Assembly: GCA_964602515.1 (NCBI GenBank)
Contig: CAZRRJ010000001.1
Coordinates: forward strand, 434,001-498,000
DNA from: Carboxylicivirga sp964602515
GTDB lineage: Bacteria > Bacteroidota > Bacteroidia > Bacteroidales > Marinilabiliaceae
Reading direction: 5' to 3'
Length of the DNA stretch: 64,000 nt
The position numbers and the translations under genes were made by a program. This document shows positions 48,401-56,848 of this stretch, piece by piece (position 1 is the first letter of the stretch; every line of letters begins with the position of its first letter). The notes under the pieces were generated by a model, which was not told the DNA's origin, did not search any database, and was given only the letters and a program-made list of their open reading frames with translations.

Positions 48401-48625
48401 ATAAGACTAAAGAGCATTACTATTGCTTATGAATTACCAGAATCATTTAGGTTTATTCAGGGAGGAAAGGTTTTTGTTACTGGTGAAAATCTTTGGACTC
48501 AATCAGCTTATCTGGGTTTAGATCCTGAATTCAGCTATTCATACAGCAATAGTTTACAAGGTTATGACCTAGGAAAGGCACCACAGCCAAAATCGATTAA
48601 ACTGGGTATTAAGTTACAGTTCTAA
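45494..48625 (+). CDS. Divergent SusC/RagA-family outer membrane protein 2
   Basis: A 1043-aa SusC-type importer (signal ending VTAQ; N-terminal FTGKVMSALDQKPIEGAMVW). The plug is recognisable (SFLSVNGTRSFIGSNMPMII), but the signature normally reading LKDAAATAIYGSRGANG is here INGADAGQFGSIGSAGI, and the segment VENITLINGADA replaces the usual one. The barrel region keeps the SusC shape (ARFSYAYGGELYNAVRRSTG, WTQSAYLGLDPEFSYS) and ends in a C-terminal strand (LGIKLQF). It is next to its own SusD partner after 85 nt. The altered plug suggests a specialised subfamily that goes with fasciclin lipoproteins. Confidence 0.9.
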   Translation: MKIQYIYIILSTLLIFLTPEMVTAQDSSDFTGKVMSALDQKPIEGAMVWAKFEQNSSITDANGNFKITLSNKNEILVISAHGYEDYELAVNSLGNQDVFLLPQTSYMYNEKIIFPRGETTYNTKAGSSKQLKGRDLSQASKSIDESLSGLVPGLYVKSMSGMPGEGSFLSVNGTRSFIGSNMPMIIIDGMVYIPNHSESPVINGFSRNAFMPFDLGEVENITLINGADAGQFGSIGSAGIINIQSERAYELNTKVEYQTINGLSWFNKRIPLMQGTAFKNYIGDVAATRYSDLDALVNRFPYLKDDPDYHYNYLYDNEVNWQDEVYTQAYSTKHAFKIRGGDAIAKYALSVGYSSDKGIIENTSLDKYYTKLNADINITKRLSMFASAFFSADEGVLQEQGMAYQTNPLLTAYAQGPLFGKYEKNTLGIDLPVFANLANNYTYLGISNPLAVVSDVDITSKAHDVLVSTGLNYEFNKKWVLHAIGGFVFNSNREKVFIPGKDSEAIAPLMNGLAQNTVRNGNGVGFSLYSKMNVNYHSIVRQNHLLNVDAGLQVLTQDNEYDAGFGINTSSDFYRTLNSTHETEGRLISGYINKWNWLNMYATGQYSFKNMWYVNMGLAVDGASSVGQNSNKLQIYPTITTMFNLNRIQGLGISSVLDDLSVRAGYSMTGNSRFSSHFGQYTYQTQNYRDLTGIVRVGIPNSKLEPEINTRYSLGLHVASIRNLVEFNVEWYNIQTRNMVLQNEMPAAYGFGYTYKNGGELSTSGVDLSLNARLINTTNFSWMIGGNISSISSEIKKIGDIEESIIKYSDGSMLINRVGESPYSYYGYKMEKVIYSNEEAKLLNLQAHNGETFEAGDVKFVDNTGDGTINEKDLVILGNATPDFYGGLYTSTRYKSFSLTARFSYAYGGELYNAVRRSTGSLSSISNQSTEVERRWSYDGQVTDIPKAEYGDPMGNARFSSRWIEDGSFIRLKSITIAYELPESFRFIQGGKVFVTGENLWTQSAYLGLDPEFSYSYSNSLQGYDLGKAPQPKSIKLGIKLQF

Positions 48626-48710
48626 TGCATTATATGTATTAGCATTACACTGAAAGCCAATTAAGTTTGATAAGAGTCTAATATATTATGATAAAATATA
48701 AATTAATCAG

Positions 48711-50333
48711 ATGAAGCAGATAAAAAAATATCTAATTTTTCTTGTAACACCAATGGTATTGTTGTTGATGCCTGGGTGCGAAGATTTTTTCCAGGTGGAA
48801 ACAGACGATACGCTTCTTGAGAATAATCATTATAAGTTACCACCTGAGGTATATTCAACATTCATTGGGGTATCTGCCGTTTTTCAGGAAGTGGCAGACC
48901 ATACTATTATTCTTTCAGAATTGCTTTCTGACCTGGTAAAACCTACCAGTAATGCCTCTCAGGATTATTGGGATGTTTATAGATTTAAGGCCTCAAACGG
49001 TAATCCGGTTGCAGCACCGGATCTATATTACAAAGTGATTATAAATTGTAATGACTTTTTGCGTCATGTAGTGCAGTTTAATAAAGATAATCCAAAAACA
49101 TTAGAACCCAAGATATATCAAGGTATGATATCGCAAGTGTTGGGTTATAGGGCTTGGTGCTACTTAACTATTGGAAAACTGTATGGTGAAGCCGTTTACT
49201 ACGATTGGGCATTAAGTGATTTAACAGAAATATCAGACGATAAACTTATCTCATTTGACGATTTGCTTGATAATTTGCTCTATTCTTTAGATGAAGGTGT
49301 TGATGGACAGAACGGATTTGGGCAGCTAAATTGGGATGATATTTTAAAGGTAGGTGATGTGTCGTGGAATCAGTTAAGAATTAATCCTTATGCTTTAAGA
49401 GGAGAGATTTACATGTGGAAGGAAAGCTATGAGATGGCATTGAAAGACTTTCTGGTTATCCTTAACGATAATAATGAAGATGAACTGAATAAGTACAAAC
49501 TTTCAAATAGGTTTGAGAAATCAAAATGGCGTAGTATTTTTTCATCTGACATTACTGCTGTTACAGCAGAATTATTAACAATAGTGCCTTTTGATGCTGT
49601 AAATAATCAAAAACATCAGTTACAGTATGTATTTTCAAATATTACCCCTAATGCTTATTTGTTACAGCCAACCGATAATATTATTGAGTTATTCAATAAT
49701 CAGGAAGGTAGAACTGGAAATAAAGGTGACCGCTATAGAGGATCGAACCGAAGTTTTAGAACCGAAGCGGGAATGCCTGTAGTTTATAAGTATCATATTG
49801 GTAAAAACTCATATGAATCGGATGCAAATATCCCTATTTACCGTGCAGCAGATATCCATTTAATGGCAGCAGAAGCATTAAACAGATTGGGCTTGGTTAA
49901 AGAAGCTATGAGCTTTCTAAATCATGGACTAAAGCCATATTGGTCAGGTAGCTATTTTAATTTTCCTTTTAGTAATCCGATTTATACTAATGTTTTAAGA
50001 GAAAATATAGGTATTAGGGGAAGGGTTGACTTAAAGGCTTATGATCTTGATGAATTGTTGCCTTCCGGTGCAAATGATGAAGATATAATGAAATTGGTAG
50101 ATAAGTTGATTGCTGATGAAGTAGCTATGGAATGTGCTTTTGAAGGAAAACGTTGGTTTGCCTTAATGAGAATGGCTAATTATTGGGATGATCCTGAAAT
50201 GTTGGCAGAGCCAATTTCCAAAAAATTTGGAGAAGAAGCTGCAACATATAAAGAAATCTTATTGAAAAAGGATGACTGGTATATTTCTTACGATCAGTTA
50301 AATAATATTAATTCTAAAACTACGACACCATGA
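48711..50333 (+). CDS. SusD/RagB-like lipoprotein 2
   Basis: A 540-aa lipoprotein, lipobox LLMPGC (Cys at about 21), with the SusD fold: N-terminal CEDFFQVETDDTLLENNHYK, helices with YQGMISQVLGYRAWCYLTIG, and the closing region IPIYRAADIHLMAAEALNRL and VAMECAFEGKRWFALMRMAN. It should bind ligand for SusC 2. The stop overlaps the start of the M60-like peptidase gene by 4 nt (ATGA), so translational coupling is likely. It is more diverged from SusD 1 than the two FAS1 genes are from each other. Confidence 0.9.
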   Translation: MKQIKKYLIFLVTPMVLLLMPGCEDFFQVETDDTLLENNHYKLPPEVYSTFIGVSAVFQEVADHTIILSELLSDLVKPTSNASQDYWDVYRFKASNGNPVAAPDLYYKVIINCNDFLRHVVQFNKDNPKTLEPKIYQGMISQVLGYRAWCYLTIGKLYGEAVYYDWALSDLTEISDDKLISFDDLLDNLLYSLDEGVDGQNGFGQLNWDDILKVGDVSWNQLRINPYALRGEIYMWKESYEMALKDFLVILNDNNEDELNKYKLSNRFEKSKWRSIFSSDITAVTAELLTIVPFDAVNNQKHQLQYVFSNITPNAYLLQPTDNIIELFNNQEGRTGNKGDRYRGSNRSFRTEAGMPVVYKYHIGKNSYESDANIPIYRAADIHLMAAEALNRLGLVKEAMSFLNHGLKPYWSGSYFNFPFSNPIYTNVLRENIGIRGRVDLKAYDLDELLPSGANDEDIMKLVDKLIADEVAMECAFEGKRWFALMRMANYWDDPEMLAEPISKKFGEEAATYKEILLKKDDWYISYDQLNNINSKTTTP

Positions 50334-52294
50334 AGAAAAGAGTTTTTAAGTTATGGTTATTTAGTGCTGTAATAGTATGGCAAGGGTGTTCAGAACACCG
50401 TTTAACAGAAGAATCGTTGTTGCCTGGATTGCCTAAAAAGGTAGAAACTTCTACTGATATTGAAAAGATATCTAATCCACATTGGGCCTGGGTTGAAGAT
50501 TTTCCGGGTATAGTTCCCGATTCAGTTCCGCGATTGGGAGAGGTTGATGTTAAAATTATTCCAGATTATAAAACATGGAATGAACTAAAAATTAAAAATG
50601 TTGATAATCCATGGTATAGTACTGGTTTATATATTGCACCATCAGAGGTTATTACGGTAAATGTGCCTGAGGGACTGGAGATGGATGTAAAGTACAGGAT
50701 CGGATCAACACATTGTAATTTAAATCCTGAAAAAGAATTAAAGCGTTATCCAAGAATATTTGAGTCTGGCACGTTAGTGGCTGGTGAAAACAAGATTTTT
50801 AATCATTTCGGAGGACATCTTTATTTTCTCTTTAGCAGTCCGTCAGATATAGAAGTAACGCTTAAAGTAAAAGGTGCTGTAAAATCGCCTGACTTTATTT
50901 TAGGTGAAACAAACCCTCAGGAATGGTTAGAAACTATCAAAACTTCACAAGTGCCTTGGGGTGAGCTGCGATGCGATCGAATTATCCTTACACTTCCGCT
51001 TGATAAGTTACAAAAAGTGGTTGATCCCCAAGAGTTGATGGAGTTTTATCAGGAGCTGATTATAAAGGACTATAACGAGTGGAACGGGTTATCTGATGAT
51101 GCGGAAGATATAAAGCATAGAAGCCCTCAGGAACCTTGTCGTATAACTGTAGATAAGCAGATCTGCGCAGGTTCTGGTCACGCCGGATACCCGATTATGG
51201 GAGGCTTAAGTTGGGGTGATAAGGCCGTTGATATGGAACGTTTGTTAACCAATGAGTGGGGAATTTACCATGAAATTGGGCATAATTACCAGACATGGAT
51301 CTGGAAATGGTCAACTTTAGGCGAAGTATCATGTAACTTTAATGTATTCCATTTGCGCAACCGTTATGGTGAGTGGCCTGTAAATAATATTGATCAGTTT
51401 CAGGGATATGTGGGTTCATGGGTACTTGAAAATACCGATCCGAATAAGGATTTTGATGATTCAAATGCTGATGGTTTAGATCATACCGGACGTATTGTGC
51501 CTTTTATTCAATTGGCGCAGGAATATGGTTGGAAGTTTTATGATTTTTTATCAACCTCAGCCCGTAATATGGATCCGTATGACCATCCTCAGAATAATGA
51601 TGAAAGACGTTATTTCTTTATCAGGAGGGCTTGTGAGTATGCCAACGCCAATCTTAAGCCGTTTTTTGATGCCTGGGGTATTAAATATGACAATGCAGTA
51701 GAAGCCTACATTGATCAATACCCTGAAATAGCACCTGAAGATTACTTCTGGACGAAGTTTGATATGGAGAAGTTCCCGGATCTTGATGCAGAACGTGCCC
51801 CTGTTATCAAAGATCAACCAGATGTTAGTGAAGTGAAACTTCTGGATAGCAGACTCTGGAGTTTACTTGCAGTATCATCTTGGAATACCGATGGTACTGG
51901 AGGAGAACCTGAGTTTTTGTGGGATAATAATAACTCAACCTGTTGGGTGACAAAACCAGCCAATGGAGGTTTTCCTTATCCTCATTGGGTAGAAATTGAT
52001 CTGGGCAATACCTATAGTGTATGTGGAGTAAAGATGATGCAACGTAACTTTGGTTATGACAGGGTAAAACCAAAAGATTTTACAATTGAGGTTAAAAATG
52101 CTGAAGGTGATGAATGGACTCTTGTGTTACAGTCTTCTCTTGAAGCGCAGCATACCAGCATTCAGGATTTTATTTTTGATACTACTAATGCCAGATACCT
52201 GCGTTTTACTACACAAAACCCTCAAAGTTCAACTACTGGAGGAATGTGTTTGGCTGAGTTAAAAGTACAAGCAATGACTTCTACCAGTAAATAA
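50330..52294 (+). CDS. M60-like metallopeptidase lipoprotein with discoidin-like domain
   Basis: A 654-aa lipoprotein, lipobox WQGCS (Cys at about 20). The M60/enhancin-type region (about 190-440) holds the zinc motif HEIGH (His 314, Glu 315, His 318) and Glu 332 in GEVSCN as the third ligand, all intact. M60 proteins of Bacteroidota cleave O-glycosylated (mucin-like) proteins, with the glycan required for recognition. From about residue 500, LLDSRLWSLLAVSSWNTDG and PHWVEIDLGNTYSVCGVKM match a discoidin (F5/8 type C) carbohydrate-binding fold. It closes the operon. The glycoprotein substrate is inference from the family. Confidence 0.85.
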   Translation: MKKRVFKLWLFSAVIVWQGCSEHRLTEESLLPGLPKKVETSTDIEKISNPHWAWVEDFPGIVPDSVPRLGEVDVKIIPDYKTWNELKIKNVDNPWYSTGLYIAPSEVITVNVPEGLEMDVKYRIGSTHCNLNPEKELKRYPRIFESGTLVAGENKIFNHFGGHLYFLFSSPSDIEVTLKVKGAVKSPDFILGETNPQEWLETIKTSQVPWGELRCDRIILTLPLDKLQKVVDPQELMEFYQELIIKDYNEWNGLSDDAEDIKHRSPQEPCRITVDKQICAGSGHAGYPIMGGLSWGDKAVDMERLLTNEWGIYHEIGHNYQTWIWKWSTLGEVSCNFNVFHLRNRYGEWPVNNIDQFQGYVGSWVLENTDPNKDFDDSNADGLDHTGRIVPFIQLAQEYGWKFYDFLSTSARNMDPYDHPQNNDERRYFFIRRACEYANANLKPFFDAWGIKYDNAVEAYIDQYPEIAPEDYFWTKFDMEKFPDLDAERAPVIKDQPDVSEVKLLDSRLWSLLAVSSWNTDGTGGEPEFLWDNNNSTCWVTKPANGGFPYPHWVEIDLGNTYSVCGVKMMQRNFGYDRVKPKDFTIEVKNAEGDEWTLVLQSSLEAQHTSIQDFIFDTTNARYLRFTTQNPQSSTTGGMCLAELKVQAMTSTSK

Positions 52295-52341
52295 ATCAGA
52301 AGATAATACTAATAGGTAGAAATCTTAATTAACAGGATTGG

Positions 52342-52371
52342 AGAGGGTGTGCGTTTGTCATACCCTCTTTT
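52342..52371 (+). terminator. Intrinsic terminator of the FAS1/SusCD/M60 operon
   Basis: AGAGGGT and ACCCTCT form a 7-bp stem with a longer loop and are followed by TTTTG, about 50 nt after the peptidase stop and 130 nt before the HTCS gene. Confidence 0.65.
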
Positions 52372-52497
52372 GTATTGTATTAAATATATTGTATATTACC
52401 TGCTTAAAGTGGTTTCTCTGATGAATGTAATTTTTGGGAGAAATACTTGGAATCCTTATAACTTTAAAATTTAATTGTTAACTCAAAAGAGCGCATT

Positions 52498-55400
52498 ATG
52501 AGGAAGGAATGGGTTGTATATCTGTTGTTTAGTTTGTTAATGTTGTTTAATATAAAAGGAGCCACAACATCAGTTCAATTTCATCAGATATCTCCTGATG
52601 GTGGGTTTTCGTTAAATGCAGTTAATTCTATCTGTACCGATAATAAGGGGTTTGTTTGGTTTTCGTCAATAGACAAGCTGTATTGTTATGATGTGTTGAA
52701 TAAGAATTTCATATCAAACAATCGAAATTACATTCTGGGTAAACAAGTACTAGCTATCAATAAAATCTATCAAACTGAAAGTAATAATGTGTTGGTAGGT
52801 ACAAATGCTGGATTATGGTGTTACAATGAAAGTAAAGATACTTTTGAGCAGTTAAATATCATTAGGAATGGTAAGGATACATTAAAAGCAAAATCTGTAA
52901 AAGATATCTGCGAGTTTAATCATCAGGTTTATTTGATTATTGGAAGGGAAGTAGGTACAATTAACTTGGAGACAGGTGTTTTTACTGCTTTGAAGAAACA
53001 AAATGGACGATTCTCAGCTAATTGTATTGAGGTTGATACATATGAAAACAAATTGTGGTTAGGTACACTTTATGGAGCCGTGTATTGCTTTGATGAGGAA
53101 ACAGGTTTCTTTGTGTTAAAGTTTTATCCTCAAAAGGTCAGGGCTAACGATCTTGTTATTTCAGAACAGAATATTTGGATAGCTTATGAAGGGGCAGGAC
53201 TTGAATGTGTTAGTAAAGATGAAGGTTCATCAAAGAACTATCGGGTTAAAGATTCAAAAAATAGTATCGAGGTCAGCCAACTGATCAGAAGTGTAACAGA
53301 AGATCATGAGGGAAACATATGGATGGGTACAATGGACGGACTCTTCAAGGTAGATCAGGTAAACGATAGTTTAATAAGCGTTCCATTAAATAGCAGCCAA
53401 TCAAATATATCAGTTTGGGAGTTGTATATGGATAAGGATAAGGGGCTCTGGATTGGTACATGGTCTGGTGGTCTTTATTATTCCAATCCGTATGATAATA
53501 ACTTCAGTTATACGTGTAAAGGAGGGCAAGGAGCTCAACTGTCACACTCATTTGTGTCAGGTTTTTGTGAATTGGATAATGAGATGTGGATTGTAACTGA
53601 TGGTGGTGGATTTAATAAGTATAATCTAGATAATCCCTCAGAAGTAACTCCTGTTTTTCCTGCATTGAAGAATACCCATATTAAGTGCATGGTTAAAGGG
53701 CCCTATGGTAATATATGGGCAGGTACGCACCGCTCAGGACTCGTTCGTGTGGATAAAGCTACAGGAACATATAGTATGTTTAAGTATATTAAAGGTAAAA
53801 ATACTCTTGCATCGGATTATATTTATTCTCTTTTGCCTGATACATCTGGCCTGTGGATTGGACATTTATTTGATGGTTTGCAATATTACAATATTGAAAA
53901 AGATATATTTGAGAAGCATAATTTAAGTACCAATCAAAATGAAACAGTAAACAGTCAGGTGCTATACCTTTGCCATGCTCCCGGCAATAAAATATGGGTT
54001 GGAACCATAGATGGTATTGCTTTGTATGATATTCAGTCAGAGCAATGTATCAAATACAGTTTAAATAATGAGAGTAGTCTGACTGGTGATAATGGATGGG
54101 TTACATCAATATTTTACGATAGTAATTCCCAATTGTGGGTTGGAACCATAAATAACGGAATGTTTTATTATAATTCCTCAAAGGATGCATTTGAGGTATG
54201 TGAAAACCTGGAAGAGTTTAACCAGATATTAAGTGTTATTGAGGATGATAATCAGTGCTTATGGTTAGGAACTGATAAAGGATTATTAAAATTTGATCAG
54301 AAAAAAAAGTCTTTACGTTTATTCAATAAAAGCGAAGGACTTAAAAGTGATATATTCTATCAAAATGCTGTTTTTAAAGATGCTGATGGAATATTGTTCT
54401 TTGGAACAACGAATGGATTTCTATCATTGAATCCTGAAAGACTTAGTAATAATCCTATATACCCACATACTGCAATTACCGAAATTATTGTGATGAACAA
54501 AAAGATTAAGCCACATGAGAATAATTCAATTCTGAACAAACCTATCTGGAATACCGATACGATTACGATTAAATACAATGAGTCAACGCTTGGGTTCAAG
54601 TTCTCTGCTAGTAATTACCTGTATCCTGAACGAACCCGTTTTAAATATAGGATGAGTGGGATTGATGAAGAATGGGTAATTGTTGATGCCACTGATAATA
54701 TGGCTTCTTATACAAATCTGGGCAAAGGTGAGTATGTATTCTCTTTAATGGCTGCTAATAATGATGGCGTGTGGAGTACCGAACCGTTAAATCTGCATAT
54801 TATTCGATTGCCTGCCCCATGGGAAACATGGTGGGCATTCTCTGTTTATGGAATTATTATTATTGTATTGCTTTTGCTTGCCTACCGAATTATTGTTTTA
54901 CGCGAACAAGATAAAAGTCAACTACAGCTGGAAAGTTTTGAAAAAACAAAAATGAAGGAAGCTTATGAGATGAAATTGCGTTTTTTTACAAATGTTTCTC
55001 ATGAATTCCGGACTCCATTGACTTTAATGGTTTCTCCATTGGAACAGTTAAAGGAATCGGTGGCTAACGGTAAATCAAAGTTCTTATATGATATCGTATT
55101 TAGAAATGTGTTCAAATTGAAGAATTTAGTGAATGAACTACTGGATTACAGGAGTCTTGAGAGTGGACAGATTAAGCTTAAACTACGGCAAGAAAGGATT
55201 GATTTACTTTTGAAAGAGATTTGTCAGTCATTTATAGTTATGGCTGAAAGAAGAAGCATTAAATTCAGGTATGATGAATTGGATGAAGTATCCTGTGCTA
55301 TTGATACAGGAAAAATAGAGAAAGTAATAGTTAATTTACTTTCCAATGCATTTAAGTACAGTCCTGAAAATGAAAAGATAGAAATTGGGCTTAAGAAAAA

Positions 55401-56538
55401 TGATGATGAGTTTATTTTGAAAGTTAGCAATTCTGGTATCACCATAGATGATTCAGAGTTGGATCATGTGTTTGAAGAATTTTATCAGGTAGCTGGTGTT
55501 GAAAGTAAGGTTCAAAAAGGAAGTGGACTGGGATTGGCATTTAGTAAGAAATTGATTGAGTTGCACGATGGAAAAATTGAGGTTGAAAGTAAACAGAACC
55601 TGACTTGTTTTTCAGTGCATTTGCCGATACGTGACGTTGAAGAGTTTAATGAGGATACAGATTATGAGGTAGGTTCGATTGCAAAAAATACCAGTGCATT
55701 CGAAGATTGGAAACCTGAAGAGGTGGAAGATGAAGTTAGTGAATCGAGTAGTAAAGCTAAGCTTCTGATTGTAGAGGATAATGATGAACTGCGAAATTAC
55801 CTGGTAGGTTGTTTCAGAGGAAAGTTTAATACAGATGTGGCTGTCGATGGACAGGAAGCACTTGAGAAAGTGGTTCACAATGCACCTGATATTATTGTGT
55901 CGGATGTTAAGATGCCACGAATGAATGGTATTGAGTTATGTAGTAAACTTAAAAACTCAATTGAAACTTGTCATATTCCGTTGATATTACTAACATCTCG
56001 AAATCTGATTGAAGATAAGATTGAAGGACTTAAGCAAGGGGCAGATGTGTATATCGAAAAACCCTTTGATCTCAGGTACCTTGAAGCGAATATTAATGGA
56101 ATTCTGAGACAACGAAGAAAACTAAGGGAAGTTTTTGTCAGTAAAATTAATCCTGAGCCTGCCGAAGTGGTAGGACAAAGTCTGGATGAAGAGTTTATTA
56201 ACAAGGCTTTGTTAGTGATTGAAGAGAATATGGATAATGAAGACTTTGATGTGGCTGCATTTGTGAAAACAATGGGGCATGGTCGAACAGTGGTTTATAC
56301 GAAAATAAAAGCACTCACTGGTATGTCGGTTAATGCATTTATTATCAATATAAAAATGAAAAGGGCTGCTCAGCTGTTTGAGAATACAGACTATAACATT
56401 AATGAAGTATCAATGATGGTTGGTTTTAGAAATTCCGGTTATTTCTCTACATGTTTTAAAAAACACTTTGATGTTGTGCCCAGCGTTTATATTCAGGAGC
56501 AACGAAAGTCTAATACGAACAGTTATTCAACCAATTAA
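52498..56538 (+). CDS. Hybrid two-component system regulator (HTCS)
   Basis: A 1346-aa single-chain sensor and regulator of the PUL. It has a signal/anchor, two sets of periplasmic Reg_prop blades (repeats such as NIWMGTMDGLFKV and QLWVGTINNGMFYY), a Y_Y_Y domain and one membrane helix near 777-800. In the cytoplasm come a HisKA domain (NVSHEFRTPLTL, His at residue 835), an HATPase with VNLLSNAFKYSPEN, a receiver (LLIVEDNDELRNY, phosphorylatable Asp 1136 in VSDVKMPRMNG) and an AraC-type DNA-binding region (about 1240-1340, NINEVSMMVGFRNSGYFSTC). HTCS proteins sense oligosaccharide and activate nearby PUL genes. Likely targets are the 21-bp spaced GTACA sites. Confidence 0.95.
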   Translation: MRKEWVVYLLFSLLMLFNIKGATTSVQFHQISPDGGFSLNAVNSICTDNKGFVWFSSIDKLYCYDVLNKNFISNNRNYILGKQVLAINKIYQTESNNVLVGTNAGLWCYNESKDTFEQLNIIRNGKDTLKAKSVKDICEFNHQVYLIIGREVGTINLETGVFTALKKQNGRFSANCIEVDTYENKLWLGTLYGAVYCFDEETGFFVLKFYPQKVRANDLVISEQNIWIAYEGAGLECVSKDEGSSKNYRVKDSKNSIEVSQLIRSVTEDHEGNIWMGTMDGLFKVDQVNDSLISVPLNSSQSNISVWELYMDKDKGLWIGTWSGGLYYSNPYDNNFSYTCKGGQGAQLSHSFVSGFCELDNEMWIVTDGGGFNKYNLDNPSEVTPVFPALKNTHIKCMVKGPYGNIWAGTHRSGLVRVDKATGTYSMFKYIKGKNTLASDYIYSLLPDTSGLWIGHLFDGLQYYNIEKDIFEKHNLSTNQNETVNSQVLYLCHAPGNKIWVGTIDGIALYDIQSEQCIKYSLNNESSLTGDNGWVTSIFYDSNSQLWVGTINNGMFYYNSSKDAFEVCENLEEFNQILSVIEDDNQCLWLGTDKGLLKFDQKKKSLRLFNKSEGLKSDIFYQNAVFKDADGILFFGTTNGFLSLNPERLSNNPIYPHTAITEIIVMNKKIKPHENNSILNKPIWNTDTITIKYNESTLGFKFSASNYLYPERTRFKYRMSGIDEEWVIVDATDNMASYTNLGKGEYVFSLMAANNDGVWSTEPLNLHIIRLPAPWETWWAFSVYGIIIIVLLLLAYRIIVLREQDKSQLQLESFEKTKMKEAYEMKLRFFTNVSHEFRTPLTLMVSPLEQLKESVANGKSKFLYDIVFRNVFKLKNLVNELLDYRSLESGQIKLKLRQERIDLLLKEICQSFIVMAERRSIKFRYDELDEVSCAIDTGKIEKVIVNLLSNAFKYSPENEKIEIGLKKNDDEFILKVSNSGITIDDSELDHVFEEFYQVAGVESKVQKGSGLGLAFSKKLIELHDGKIEVESKQNLTCFSVHLPIRDVEEFNEDTDYEVGSIAKNTSAFEDWKPEEVEDEVSESSSKAKLLIVEDNDELRNYLVGCFRGKFNTDVAVDGQEALEKVVHNAPDIIVSDVKMPRMNGIELCSKLKNSIETCHIPLILLTSRNLIEDKIEGLKQGADVYIEKPFDLRYLEANINGILRQRRKLREVFVSKINPEPAEVVGQSLDEEFINKALLVIEENMDNEDFDVAAFVKTMGHGRTVVYTKIKALTGMSVNAFIINIKMKRAAQLFENTDYNINEVSMMVGFRNSGYFSTCFKKHFDVVPSVYIQEQRKSNTNSYSTN

Positions 56539-56589
56539 TCGGAATGGTTTGGCTTAAGGTGATCAATTAATATCCGACTATTGATACCG

Positions 56590-56638
56590 ACCTGGACAAG
56601 TCAAAAACATCTTTAGTTTTGGCTTGTCAGAGCCAGGT
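56590..56638 (+). terminator. Imperfect hairpin after the HTCS gene, possible terminator
   Basis: ACCTGG with CCAGGT, plus ACAAG/CTTGT and CAAAAAC/GTTTTG, form a long stem with bulges and a loop of about 7 nt. No T tract follows, so intrinsic termination is uncertain. Confidence 0.4.
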
Positions 56639-56689
56639 TAAAGGTAATTCTTATACATCTCCCTTGAGAAAATAAGATTCCAACTATGG

Positions 56690-56724
56690 TCGTGTACATA
56701 TACAATAGAAATCTGTACAAATGT
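56690..56724 (+). promoter_or_regulatory. HTCS-type direct repeat upstream of the GH29-like gene
   Basis: GTACA at 56694 and at 56715 are exactly 21 bp apart, in TCGTGTACATATACAATAG and ATCTGTACAAATGTTG. It is the second of three such sites. It lies about 130 nt before the gene start. Confidence 0.7.
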
Positions 56725-56782
56725 TGAGAGTGTTCTTTGTTTTTTTAAAGATATTTAAGCAGTGAGAAACAATATTTGTAAA

Positions 56783-56816
56783 CCTCAACTTAAGATTTTA
56801 AAATCTTAAGTTGAGG
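56783..56816. repeat. Perfect 34-bp palindrome in the GH29-like gene leader
   Basis: CCTCAACTTAAGATTTT (56783-56799) is followed at once by its exact reverse complement (56800-56816). There is no loop and no mismatch. It lies 33 nt before the start codon. A near-match to the -7 consensus (AATATTTG, 56772-56779) would place the RNA start at its left edge, so it may form a 5' hairpin in the message, or be a dimeric protein site. Confidence 0.85.
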
Positions 56817-56848
56817 ATTGCATATAACTAACTAGTATTAATAATATT

